This document shows positions 9,501-16,910 of a stretch of 22,947 nucleotides of DNA, piece after piece. Position numbers and translations under genes: made by a program. This stretch comes from a virus. Under the pieces are notes generated by a model. It was not told where the DNA came from. It was given only the letters and a program-made list of their open reading frames with translations, and ran no database searches. Each line of letters starts with the position of its first letter. Within the stretch, counting starts at the first letter, position 1. The stretch lies in IMG/VR virus record IMGVR_UViG_3300025085_000200, positions 1 to 22,947 of that record; one strand, written 5' to 3'.

Positions 9501-12500
9501 AAACCAAGTAATTATAATTTTTATGCTTCGGGCTATAAAGCAAACTCGACTACTATTCCGCTTGCCGATTACCATGCAGACGATACACTTTCTTATAGAA
9601 AAGAGTTACCTATTGAGGGAACAGGGGTAGACCCCGTAGTTGGTGCTAAGTCGTATTTAATGACCCGTTATCCCGAATTTTATCATAACAGTATTTTTAA
9701 TTATGGTAGAATTTCAAAGGGTCCAGCACTCCTAATTGGTTCTCCTTCATTTAGATATGAACTTAATTGGGGTATGTATGATAATTATTCAGGACCCCTT
9801 CATATATTTTCAGTAGGAGATATTTACCCCGAAAGTAAAAAGAATGTAAATAATATAGGGTTCACGGAAACCGCAACAGTGAATGGCATTTCGCAAACAT
9901 ATAGCAGAAATTTAGAAGACTATTCGGTAGTTTTTAAAGGTGAAGAAAAGGGTTCGGAAAAAACTATTGTGCATGAAAATTGGCAGGGTAAGACTACCAT
10001 AAAGAATAGACTTGATGATGATTATTTTTACAGAACTATACAAAGTACAACGGGAGATTTAAGAAGGGCAAATTTATTAAGATTAACGGAAGTCACTTAT
10101 GATTACTTATTTAATGAAGTCGATTTTGAAAATTATAAGATGAATAATTTTGGAACTGAAGAAACAAAATTAATACATAGGGGACATGATGGAACTACAC
10201 AAAAAACATATTTAGTTAAATCATTTCCCGAAAGTGGATTTAGCCCCATACATATTACCTTAGCAGCAGATATTCCAACCGCAACCGATGGCAATAGAAG
10301 AACTATTACTGTTAATGATGTAAGATTCTATAATGCAAGTTATAATTATTATTTATATACCGACCCCCATAGTAATGATACACAAGCATTAGAAACAGGA
10401 GGTATGCCTCAGTTTATCGGAAAGGTAGCAAGTGTTAATACCAGTACAGATGTTGTCACATTTGGTACAGATTACTCTACATCTGTTCAAGGTTATTCAA
10501 GTGGAGAAAAACTTTATGTTATCGTCAGTCCTCTTGATTTAACCACTCCAAGTATTTATTCAAATAATTATTATATTAACGCAGGGTTTGATAATCAACT
10601 TGCTCATACTATACAAAGTTTGACAAATGGTTTAACTTTAGATGATAACACCACTTATAATTATAATAAAGCATTGGCTATTACATCATATGGTGATGGT
10701 TTAGGAGATGATGATATTGGGTCAGATGTTTTAGATGGCGACGGTAATGCTTTAACAGGGGATATTTCAAATTCAAATAAAAAACCTTTGGATAGTATGA
10801 GTACAGAGAATTTAAATGCAATCTTACTTCCTAATCCATATAACATAGAAACATATAAAACTACATCATTTGGTACAAATCAAATGTTTTTGTGGAAAAC
10901 AGATGCTAATTTTAATGGAAATACTGTCACAATTAGCGGTGCATCGCTTCTTGATTACTTTAGAGATACAGTAGGAGAAGTAGTAGGGGCAAGTTTTCTT
11001 ACAAATATTTCTAATTCTTTTGGCTCTACACCAGAATATAATATAGGGTCAACTGTTTCCTTTTCAATTTCAGGTGGTTTTAGTCGAATAACAAAAAATT
11101 CTGGAAGTGGCGGTGATTGGACCAGTTCTCGAATAGTAGCAGGTAATTATATAAACATTACAGGTGCTACGAATGCCGCTAATAATGGGGAGTTTTTGGT
11201 TTTATCAGTGCCTAATATTAATACAATTTATATTGATAACCCTAATTTAGTCGTAGATAATTTTAACGCTATCACTTGGTCTAAATCAGTTTTCACTGAA
11301 GATACAGTAATAGAAATTTCAAATGTAGGTGTGGGATATGATGGTAATTATAAAATTGCTACTTTGACTAATACTCAATTTACTTTAGATACGGATAAGT
11401 CAGGAACTGCGGCAGCATTTGGGGCAAGTGCAGATAAAACAGATGTAATTATTAAACTATATCAATCTACGGGTTCAAATTCAAAAACTTTAGACACTAT
11501 TATACCTCATAGAATTTTACAGGACACTCTTCGTGATGATACAGTAGATACAAGTTTTGGATTTGATTATACAGGAACAAAATTAATAATTGCTGGTATT
11601 TGGTCTGGAAATGCAAGAGCAGTTTCACCAAGTATTACAGCAAATATATCGGGAGCAATGTATGACTTTGAACCAAAGAGAGTTATTTATAGAGATGTAA
11701 ACATAGTAGGAAAACAGTTTGCCTCATCAGCAAATGTCCGAATAGACGGAGTTTCTCATACTTTTAATAGAGGTAAATTTTTAGACTATGGTTATGATGG
11801 AGATGATAACGGTTTAGGTATTTTACAAAGAAATGAAGATACGGGTGGAGATGATTTTGCGGGTGTCACACCTGTTGAGATTTTATTTAAACCCTACATT
11901 GATGTATCGGATTTTATAGTTCACGGAACCGCACTTGATGATTCACTGACAAGTTCCGAAAGAGTTCTTTCTATTACAATTAATCATTTAAATATGGGTA
12001 GGGGACAAACCCCAACTGATAATCACTGGATTCATTATTCAAATAATTTAACTGGGTATTACCTAAAGGGGGAAAAATTACATAAGATTATTTCACACAC
12101 CGTATCTAAAGATACTACCACCTTTATTCATTATCTTAAAATAGACAATGCTTCGGGAATAACAGTAAGCAGTAATGGAACCACTAATTCTACTGATACA
12201 GATGAATTAACATTGTTAAAAATAAATCAAATTTGCACATATGATTTTTCACCAAGGGAAATAGAACTTAATACATTATCAACTTTATATACAAGAAAAC
12301 CCAGTACGAATCAAATGCTCGAAACAATAGCATCTGCAACACATTTTACTGGGGATAATGTGTCAAAGGGTAATGTTAAGAACGAAGGGGTTCGCTCTAT
12401 GTATTGTCTCATTGAACCCGATGGCGGGGGAGGAGATTATTTAGTTCCGAGAGCAGATGCTGATATGTCTTATACAAATAGTTTTAATGACGGAACACAT

Positions 12501-13544
12501 AGAATTTTAATGACAGATGGTGTAAATAGTCTTGAAACTGAAATGTTTGTAAGAGAATCTACTGATAAAATAGAATTTTTAAATATGAAAAAGATGGTAG
12601 GTTCACCTTCTATTGGAAGTATATTTACTATTACGGTAAATCAAAACCCGTCTTTTAGCCCTAAATCTTTATCTATATGTTCACCTTTTAACATTAGTCT
12701 TGATTCCGAAGATATTGTTGACGATATATTAACTTCCAAAGGAATTTCTTATACAAAAGACACAAGCACTGATAATTACTATATCGGTTCTAATTTTACA
12801 GGTGAAAATGCTTATGCTGCAATTAATAATGTATTGTCGTTTAAGAAAAAGAAATTAACCATAGATGGTAATACTATACGGGTAGTTTCAAATGAAGAAG
12901 AAAAAGAATATAGAAGTATTGAATTTAATGAAGAAGATAATATCCATAAAATTTCGAGCATTAAAAAAGATAAATCATTATACGATAACTTTAACGAAGT
13001 AGTGGTATTTGGTGACGGCGTAAAGGGAACTGCTAAAAATTACAGAGAAATTAAAAAACGAGGTTCAAAAACTAAGGAGGTATATGATTTTTCATTAGTC
13101 ACTAATACACAAGTATCAGAAAAGGCCCAACAACTTTTAAAATTCTACACAAGCCTACAATCTGCAATACAAATAGAAGTCGGTGATAAGATACCACTAC
13201 TGCAACCCGGAAATATCGTATCAGTTTATTACCCCTCGGAGGGAATATTTAGAAACGACTATATGGTTATTGAGATTGAAAAGACTATTGGAATGCCGAC
13301 CAAGTTATTACTCGGAGAATATAACCGTGACTTAGCAAATACCTTTACAATGTTAATTTCGGAAACACGCAATTTACAAGGTAGGGCAAAGCAAAAAGTT
13401 TATACGAGTGTGACCTCTCCTAATATTGATATACAGTCACTACGAGTTAAGTTTGTTAAGGCGACAATAACTAAGACTAATTCAACTGCGACAGAATTAG
13501 GATTTACATACACATTAGGATTCAATACGGGGATGGGACTATGA
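6567..13544 (+). CDS. Giant tail hub / host-recognition protein
   Basis: At 2325 residues this is the largest gene here. Two separated parts look like a gpD/gp27-type tail hub (the ring that joins tube and tip). Residues about 580-618 read F-E-G-K-V-E-S ... I-S-G-R-D-E-I-A-T-L-L-N-T-P-V. The C-terminal part, about 2035-2300, carries the typical hub order: A-Y-A-A-I-N-N-V-L-S-F-K-K-K-K-L-T-I-D-G, N-E-V-V-V-F-G-D-G-V, a K-A-Q-Q-L-L-K-F-Y helix, then L-L-Q-P-G-N-I-V-S-V-Y-Y and Y-M-V-I-E-I-E-K. Between them are about 1,400 residues of Ser/Thr/Asn/Gly-rich beta sequence, probably a string of surface domains. No membrane segment or peptidase motif is evident. Residues 1-575 are unrecognised. The hub call is by motif memory, not a search. 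Confidence 0.66.
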   Translation: MADDVYVFNEGQAIPTDFTATPSAGTFNRNTSVNPNIITEDGTNTTALGIHCYEIHSDSASSMGSGTVSSSKVNRLYPLNTTIESYAENKFDSTNYRVIIDTDSATGLKEGSHLLGSSSCTRDYFIVIYADDIYKHHVAKITEQTLYEGNFYKFDFTPSLKENISAGTKVAIYQGPLETDNVVAVGYGLLNDPDPSSGTNTTDERHDKYVNVSRPTFYFYEGDSLEPNTKYTVLKTSTNSTGPQVSVFKTAPITSDKLLDKSFFTHTAVIVDVNKSNDDDVSQPKGINSYTAVGSNYTFAKETYAQSSLNIYDSDLGFNTYLQFVDSPERTQLLSTPYHLNTSKTVTTRGNQFEAKYYDTERILEHKIRDYEDIKIKEIIHTQNVSTIPESALPGVFSRKSSTTIEVTGLLVGQDLRTLLYDASTGVFEPFFVDNYYYECAYAVATAISAPVDGVQTITISNSRAVTSNFWSGSASVHTFSDKTAYRKFYSRVTGTILIGHEIDTEYDGTTITRNGITLTEKESDIYNLEYSIQGTNYGRVLNVSKGDKNNGYVTLVSEPSSSYFSTYTSPLSGNLIVSKTVFEGKVESKETSVESTGAFKLSISGRDEIATLLNTPVNRNYTYSQEYIYSTFNPYNTNYTDTGEDVSSISGAVITATNTVTGLVFGDVLYCKSGGSSQSTGDYYYLLGVVKSVSGANITLVKDCYFTTPDSLYTGEDTVVGTTIFKANRTLLAGKTLETSLRTNQRATTLIGTADKGAVFTDGKYFNYGLLNSSDDSSQYSDTERLTALGSGGNTNGIDIDNLLNTVNTSTIYFDSPVGFDFEHHTISSMVDFPILNSVDLKNGLTQYEIGYVSPIVLGRIETTNINDDFIDTELLSQNLRKGHNIHLINGQGMRLGGYLHLLNNELNADKSPKTFNNIFQDDSAFGSTKKSQYATRFNTPIWRYSNLSKSKLLRRRTHGISISGTSGVHSNNNHYEKPSNYNFYASGYKANSTTIPLADYHADDTLSYRKELPIEGTGVDPVVGAKSYLMTRYPEFYHNSIFNYGRISKGPALLIGSPSFRYELNWGMYDNYSGPLHIFSVGDIYPESKKNVNNIGFTETATVNGISQTYSRNLEDYSVVFKGEEKGSEKTIVHENWQGKTTIKNRLDDDYFYRTIQSTTGDLRRANLLRLTEVTYDYLFNEVDFENYKMNNFGTEETKLIHRGHDGTTQKTYLVKSFPESGFSPIHITLAADIPTATDGNRRTITVNDVRFYNASYNYYLYTDPHSNDTQALETGGMPQFIGKVASVNTSTDVVTFGTDYSTSVQGYSSGEKLYVIVSPLDLTTPSIYSNNYYINAGFDNQLAHTIQSLTNGLTLDDNTTYNYNKALAITSYGDGLGDDDIGSDVLDGDGNALTGDISNSNKKPLDSMSTENLNAILLPNPYNIETYKTTSFGTNQMFLWKTDANFNGNTVTISGASLLDYFRDTVGEVVGASFLTNISNSFGSTPEYNIGSTVSFSISGGFSRITKNSGSGGDWTSSRIVAGNYINITGATNAANNGEFLVLSVPNINTIYIDNPNLVVDNFNAITWSKSVFTEDTVIEISNVGVGYDGNYKIATLTNTQFTLDTDKSGTAAAFGASADKTDVIIKLYQSTGSNSKTLDTIIPHRILQDTLRDDTVDTSFGFDYTGTKLIIAGIWSGNARAVSPSITANISGAMYDFEPKRVIYRDVNIVGKQFASSANVRIDGVSHTFNRGKFLDYGYDGDDNGLGILQRNEDTGGDDFAGVTPVEILFKPYIDVSDFIVHGTALDDSLTSSERVLSITINHLNMGRGQTPTDNHWIHYSNNLTGYYLKGEKLHKIISHTVSKDTTTFIHYLKIDNASGITVSSNGTTNSTDTDELTLLKINQICTYDFSPREIELNTLSTLYTRKPSTNQMLETIASATHFTGDNVSKGNVKNEGVRSMYCLIEPDGGGGDYLVPRADADMSYTNSFNDGTHRILMTDGVNSLETEMFVRESTDKIEFLNMKKMVGSPSIGSIFTITVNQNPSFSPKSLSICSPFNISLDSEDIVDDILTSKGISYTKDTSTDNYYIGSNFTGENAYAAINNVLSFKKKKLTIDGNTIRVVSNEEEKEYRSIEFNEEDNIHKISSIKKDKSLYDNFNEVVVFGDGVKGTAKNYREIKKRGSKTKEVYDFSLVTNTQVSEKAQQLLKFYTSLQSAIQIEVGDKIPLLQPGNIVSVYYPSEGIFRNDYMVIEIEKTIGMPTKLLLGEYNRDLANTFTMLISETRNLQGRAKQKVYTSVTSPNIDIQSLRVKFVKATITKTNSTATELGFTYTLGFNTGMGL

Positions 13545-13894
13545 TAACAGCAGAAGGAAAAACAAATTTAAGAGACCATATTATCTCAACCTTTACACAC
13601 TTTCAGGTGGGAACAGGTGGGGATTCAACAAATCCTAATGCGGGAGATTTAGATTCACCTTTAGGTTTAAAGGCTACAATTTCAAGTGCAAGTGGACAAG
13701 TCATTTCAAGTGGAGAAACTTCAATTGATTTTTCATTTACTATATTGGGTTCTGCGTATGTTGGTAATACAATTAAGGAAGTAGGCATATTTGATTCGGG
13801 GAATACTTTATTAGTTCGAGTTAATTATGATGGAATAGGACCACTTACAAGTTCGGATGAAGTAGAGTTTATAATTACGGTGGAGGTAGATTAA
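13541..13894 (+). CDS. Small tail-fibre-associated protein
   Basis: This 117-residue, beta-rich protein has two hallmarks of a family found beside phage tail fibres (DUF3751-like or fibre N-terminal domains). One is the F-Q-V-G-T-G-G-D-S-T-N-P signature near residues 21-32. The other is I-K-E-V-G-I-F-D-S-G-N-T-L-L-V-R-V near 79-95, followed by a short beta ending. Members are thought to attach or support the distal fibre. Its ATG overlaps the hub stop (ATGA), and its own stop overlaps the next start (TAATG), so the three genes are translationally coupled. The exact structural position is inferred. Confidence 0.66.
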   Translation: MITAEGKTNLRDHIISTFTHFQVGTGGDSTNPNAGDLDSPLGLKATISSASGQVISSGETSIDFSFTILGSAYVGNTIKEVGIFDSGNTLLVRVNYDGIGPLTSSDEVEFIITVEVD

Positions 13895-15384
13895 TGGTAG
13901 CAAATGCAGGAAAAATAACAACGATGGGTGGAACTACTGGATTAGTGGACCAAACGGATAAAATGCACACGGGAATTTTAAAAGCATTAGAAGCGTATAA
14001 CAAAGAAGATATTTGTATCAGTCATGCAGGTTTTACTATTACAGACGGAGGGGCTTATACTCAATATAATTTACTGCAACCAATTCAGTTTAGAACGCGA
14101 GGGCAATTTAAACTATATGAGACTAATATTTCTGTAACCTATGATACTACTACAACGACAGCAAAACCAACTGCGACTCAAACACAACACCCTAATTATA
14201 CTCGCTATGATTTGATTTCTATGACTCCTGCTGATACACCTACTTTGGTAATTACATTAGGAACTTTAAATGGTGCTAATGGCTTAGTTCCTGACCTACC
14301 CGCAGGTAATATTCCTATTGCATTAATTGAAGTTACGGCAGGAACAGACCCTGATAAGATTGATTATAATTTACAATTATATACATTAGATTTAAACGCC
14401 GATGTTTATTTAGGAAAATTTAAAATTAAAGGCGACCAAACAGTGGGGGCTGGACAAGATGGATATGTTTTGACTTATGACAATTCTGATGGAAAGGTCT
14501 CATTAGCAGAAGCGGCAGGAGGTAGTTTAGATATTGATGGTTATTCAGCATTAGGAGGAACTGGCCTACACCAAACACAAGACCATTTTGTATTTTCCGA
14601 TAATGGAACAGAAAAGAAAATTACATTTTCTAATTTAGAAGATGCCGTATTTGGAAATGTTTCGGGAGATATAGCAATTGCGGCTGGAGGTGCGGCTACA
14701 ATACAAGCAAACAGCGTTGCATTAGGAACAGATACAACAGGAAATTATATGACGAATGTTTCTGCTGGAACGGGAATAGATGTGACCCATACTCCGGCTG
14801 AGGGTTCAACGGCTACTGTTGCAGTAGATGTTTCGGACTTTATGACTAATGGTGCTAATAATAGAATAGTTACTGCTACAAGCGCAGATGCGATGAATGC
14901 AGAAGCAAATGCTACTTTTGATGGTTCTACATTAGCAATCACAGGTGCTATTACTGCAACTACAACAATTACAGGTGCTACAACTACGGGAACAACAAGT
15001 TTAGTCACAAATGGATTATTACAACAACAACCAGAAGCCTTAGATATGAGTACATCACCAGTGATGTCAGGAACTAAAAGTATTGTTTATGTTTTTGATA
15101 TATCGGGTACAGGACCACCGAATCAAGTTGAATTGCCAAACCCTACTGCAAATCCTAATGCAGTATTTACAATTCGTAATTTTGGTTCAAATCCAATAAC
15201 AATTGTTGTAGCGGGTGGTGCGCCTATTGACGGCAATATATTAACGGGTACTGGTGCAACCCATCACGCTTTAATTACTACCCCCAATCAAATTGATTTA
15301 CCGGTAGGACAACATGTGACAGTTCAAGCAGTAGATGATTCGATAACGCCATTAATAACGGGTTATTATATCATAGGAAACTGA
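13894..15384 (+). CDS. Tail fibre / receptor-binding protein
   Basis: This 496-residue fibre-like protein has a globular attachment region (about 1-180, with T-G-L-V-D-Q-T-D-K-M-H at 16-26). A Gly/Ala/Thr-rich shaft with repeat-like segments follows, such as L-G-T-D-T-T-G-N-Y-M and S-A-G-T-G-I-D-V (about 276-300), and I-T-G-A-I-T-A-T-T-T-I-T-G-A-T (about 349-363). The C-terminal tip domain (about 390-496) contains F-T-I-R-N-F-G-S-N-P-I-T-I-V-V. The shaft resembles fibres common in marine metagenomic viruses. It is the last large gene of the tail operon, the usual place for the host-range determinant. AGGTAGATTA before the ATG gives a ribosome site. No enzymatic motif is visible. Confidence 0.76.
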   Translation: MVANAGKITTMGGTTGLVDQTDKMHTGILKALEAYNKEDICISHAGFTITDGGAYTQYNLLQPIQFRTRGQFKLYETNISVTYDTTTTTAKPTATQTQHPNYTRYDLISMTPADTPTLVITLGTLNGANGLVPDLPAGNIPIALIEVTAGTDPDKIDYNLQLYTLDLNADVYLGKFKIKGDQTVGAGQDGYVLTYDNSDGKVSLAEAAGGSLDIDGYSALGGTGLHQTQDHFVFSDNGTEKKITFSNLEDAVFGNVSGDIAIAAGGAATIQANSVALGTDTTGNYMTNVSAGTGIDVTHTPAEGSTATVAVDVSDFMTNGANNRIVTATSADAMNAEANATFDGSTLAITGAITATTTITGATTTGTTSLVTNGLLQQQPEALDMSTSPVMSGTKSIVYVFDISGTGPPNQVELPNPTANPNAVFTIRNFGSNPITIVVAGGAPIDGNILTGTGATHHALITTPNQIDLPVGQHVTVQAVDDSITPLITGYYIIGN

Positions 15385-15389
15385 TGTAA

Positions 15390-15430
15390 TGGAAAAATAT
15401 TAAATAGTCGTTATTAGTTCGTTTATAATA
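15390..15430 (+). promoter_or_regulatory. Possible archaeal-type promoter before the small-gene cluster
   Basis: This 46-base gap is the only real gap between two + strand genes in the second half of the tail arm. It contains the AT-rich elements AAAAATATTAAATAG (15391-15405) and TTTATAATA (15422-15430), and no Shine-Dalgarno site precedes the next start. A TATA box near 15395-15403 would place a start site close to the next gene, compatible with a nearly leaderless transcript. AT-rich background makes this weak. Confidence 0.25.
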
Positions 15431-15439
15431 GTGGTAGCC

Positions 15440-15649
15440 ATGTCGGATTTAGATGAAGTCCTTGAAAGAGATTCGGATGGTAAGATTAATTGGCTTGTCT
15501 CGAAAGTGAATGACATTGATACACGAGTTCACACTATTGAAACAAACCATTTATTTCACATGGAAAAGGACATGGCTATGCTACGAAAAGGAGTTTATAT
15601 TCTTGCCGCAATCGGTATTACATATTTAACAGGGGTGCAATTAATATGA
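15440..15649 (+). CDS. Small membrane-anchored coiled-coil protein (XhlA-like, possible lysis accessory)
   Basis: This is a 69-residue protein from ATG 15440; an in-frame GTG at 15431 would add three residues. The N-terminal two thirds are charged and helical with heptad character (V-N-D-I-D-T-R-V-H-T-I-E-T). A single hydrophobic segment near the C-terminus follows (Y-I-L-A-A-I-G-I-T-Y-L-T-G-V). This layout resembles the XhlA/haemolysin-like small phage proteins that sit beside holins, but the similarity is in architecture only. It overlaps the next gene by 4 bases (ATGA). No Shine-Dalgarno site is visible. A lysis role in an archaeal host is speculative. Confidence 0.6.
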   Translation: MSDLDEVLERDSDGKINWLVSKVNDIDTRVHTIETNHLFHMEKDMAMLRKGVYILAAIGITYLTGVQLI

Positions 15650-15909
15650 CATGGGAAGCAATTCTAAAAGGCGTAAAGGTTCGACCAAAGCATTTAGATT
15701 TATTGGTTGAGTTTATTGAAATGCTGCAAGAGCCTGTAAAGCCTACCGAGTTTATTTCTTTTATGGATGAAAGAAACTTGTCAAATGTTCCTTCAGCGGG
15801 TCCAGTAAAAGTAGCCGCAAAAAAAGACAATAGATTTAATTTTCACGGCACAGGTAGAGATTTAAAAATAGGACTTGAAGGAGTCCACCAAGTATTAGGG
15901 GATGAATAA
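15646..15909 (+). CDS. Hypothetical small protein with M-T-W-E-A-I-L-K N-terminus
   Basis: This 87-residue soluble protein is not recognised. The N-terminus M-T-W-E-A-I-L-K-G resembles those of two tiny proteins downstream (16357 and 16607), suggesting a shared N-terminal tag or fold. The middle (19-55) is helical. A Lys/Ala linker follows (A-A-K-K-D-N), then F-H-G-T-G-R-D-L-K. AGGGGTG at 15631-15637 is its ribosome site, and its ATG overlaps the previous stop. It lies between two genes for predicted membrane proteins, so it may belong to the same late small-gene operon. No function is proposed. Confidence 0.6.
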   Translation: MTWEAILKGVKVRPKHLDLLVEFIEMLQEPVKPTEFISFMDERNLSNVPSAGPVKVAAKKDNRFNFHGTGRDLKIGLEGVHQVLGDE

Positions 15910-15910
15910 A

Positions 15911-16354
15911 ATGAATAAAAATAAAGACACATTTAATGACCGAATGGTAAAGCGAACAGTATTGCCAGCAATTTATCTATGGCTTCTTGCCGCAGGTTCA
16001 GTAGTGGCTATGGGTATTTTGAAACCCGATGTAGTATTGAATAATCTTGATGGATTTATTGCTCTTATCGCAATTATCGGAGGAACAGCCGCACCTGCCC
16101 TTTCAACAGTTTTGCGTATGTGGGAATCGGAACAGACTATTGAGATTGATAATATGGGTGTTGAAATGGAACACGAGCGTGACCGTGATGCACTAAAGAA
16201 GCAACACTTAATTGACTTAGAAAAAATTCAACAGAAGCACGAACATGCTTTATCTACCGCCGCTCAAGAACATCAGCATATTGTTGAAAAGCATAAAGAG
16301 ACTATTGTTAAACTTACACCTATCCATAAGATGGGCGAAGATACTGAGGAATGA
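15911..16354 (+). CDS. Two-helix membrane protein with coiled-coil tail (holin-like candidate)
   Basis: About 147 residues from ATG 15911; ATG 15902 is in frame but GGGGATGA (15898-15905) is correctly spaced only for 15911. Two membrane segments are visible: L-P-A-I-Y-L-W-L-L-A-A-G-S-V-V-A-M-G (about 18-38) and F-I-A-L-I-A-I-I-G-G-T-A-A-P-A-L (about 49-68). A long charged helical tail follows, rich in His, Glu and Lys (about 75-140). Two close membrane helices and location after the fibre gene fit a class II holin, but the long coiled-coil tail is unusual for one, and archaeal virus lysis is poorly known. An alternative is a virion membrane-associated or superinfection-exclusion protein. Confidence 0.62.
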   Translation: MNKNKDTFNDRMVKRTVLPAIYLWLLAAGSVVAMGILKPDVVLNNLDGFIALIAIIGGTAAPALSTVLRMWESEQTIEIDNMGVEMEHERDRDALKKQHLIDLEKIQQKHEHALSTAAQEHQHIVEKHKETIVKLTPIHKMGEDTEE

Positions 16355-16506
16355 ATATGTGGCGAGATACTTTAAAAAAGGATGCTGAAACATATTTTAA
16401 AGAAAAAATTGCTGAGTATGAGCGCAGGTTAAAAAGAGACCCGAATGACGACAAGGCTAAAGATGCCTTGAAATATTATAAAGAACAATTAGGTGAAGAA
16501 GAATGA
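16351..16506 (+). CDS. Tiny helical protein, M-W-R-D-T-L-K-K type
   Basis: This 51-residue protein (49 if started at ATG 16357) is almost entirely charged helix: W-R-D-T-L-K-K-D-A-E near the start and E-Y-E-R-R-L-K-R-D-P-N-D-D-K-A in the middle. From the second Met it begins M-W-R-D-T-L-K-K, matching the M-x-W-x-x-x-L-K pattern of its neighbours. It overlaps the previous stop (ATGA at 16351-16354) and the next start (ATGA at 16503-16506). The unbroken ATGA chain across several tiny ORFs is the main evidence that they are real. Function is unknown. Confidence 0.55.
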   Translation: MNMWRDTLKKDAETYFKEKIAEYERRLKRDPNDDKAKDALKYYKEQLGEEE

Positions 16507-16610
16507 CTCGTTGTAATTATTTAGATGCTTGGTTTGATGAACAATCAAAGATAGTAGATAAAGAAGAAAAGAAAACTAAAAAAGATTTTGTCACTGGTGA
16601 AAAGAAATGA
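16503..16610 (+). CDS. Tiny hypothetical protein (35 residues)
   Basis: This 35-residue ORF begins M-T-R-C-N-Y-L-D-A-W-F and ends in a Lys-rich tail. It starts at an ATGA overlap with the preceding tiny gene and ends in an ATGA overlap with the next one. A ribosome site could be provided by the GGTGAAGAAGA stretch at 16490-16500. It has no recognisable domain. It is likely translated by coupling, but its small size leaves real doubt. Confidence 0.4.
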   Translation: MTRCNYLDAWFDEQSKIVDKEEKKTKKDFVTGEKK

Positions 16611-16783
16611 GTTGGGAGAACATTCTAAAATACAATCGAGAGCATTATGTTCGTGCAGGTCGTAAGCATAATGACCCTGAAACAATTAGTGTTCATCAAA
16701 GAATTTTAGAAATAGTTAATGACAATAATATTCCAAGAAGAGAATTAGGTCAACGAATAAAAGATATTTTAGAAGAGGAATAA
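16607..16783 (+). CDS. Small hypothetical protein, M-S-W-E-N-I-L-K type
   Basis: This 58-residue protein is basic then acidic, with a helical C-terminus (R-R-E-L-G-Q-R-I-K-D-I-L-E-E-E). Its N-terminus M-S-W-E-N-I-L-K parallels M-T-W-E-A-I-L-K of the 87-residue protein at 15646. GGTGAAAAG (16596-16604) just upstream is a good ribosome site. It is the last gene of the rightward tail operon before the non-coding junction with the convergent replication operon. Function is unknown. Confidence 0.58.
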   Translation: MSWENILKYNREHYVRAGRKHNDPETISVHQRILEIVNDNNIPRRELGQRIKDILEEE

Positions 16784-16910
16784 CTTTAGGCTAAAAAATG
16801 AAATCGAAAAATTTGCATAAAAAAAAGCCCCGACCCCCTACGGGGCCGAGGCCAAAAAAAGTATTTTTCTCACTGTTATTAACAGGTCATTTTTTTAGTT
16901 TGAAACTCAA
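16784..16910. other. Non-coding junction between convergent operons
   Basis: About 127 bases without a convincing gene separate the last tail-arm ORF from the 3' end of the leftward replication operon. It holds a GC-rich hairpin bracketed by two A-runs and, further right, two T-runs (16863-16867 and 16890-16896) that could end the rightward transcript in the archaeal manner. The + strand ORF starting at 16798 crosses the hairpin and is antisense to the exonuclease, so it is not accepted as a gene. Confidence 0.7.
16819..16846 (-). terminator. Hairpin plus U-tract terminator for the replication operon
   Basis: Read on the - strand, a perfect 6-bp stem (GCCCCG/CGGGGC, 16827-16832 with 16841-16846) with an 8-base loop is followed by eight U residues (A-run 16819-16826 on +). 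It lies about 65 bases past the stop of the last replication gene. On the + strand the stem is not followed by T, so it serves mainly the leftward transcript. A perfect GC stem with U8 looks like a bacterial intrinsic terminator; archaeal RNA polymerase can stop at the U-tract alone. Confidence 0.75.
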
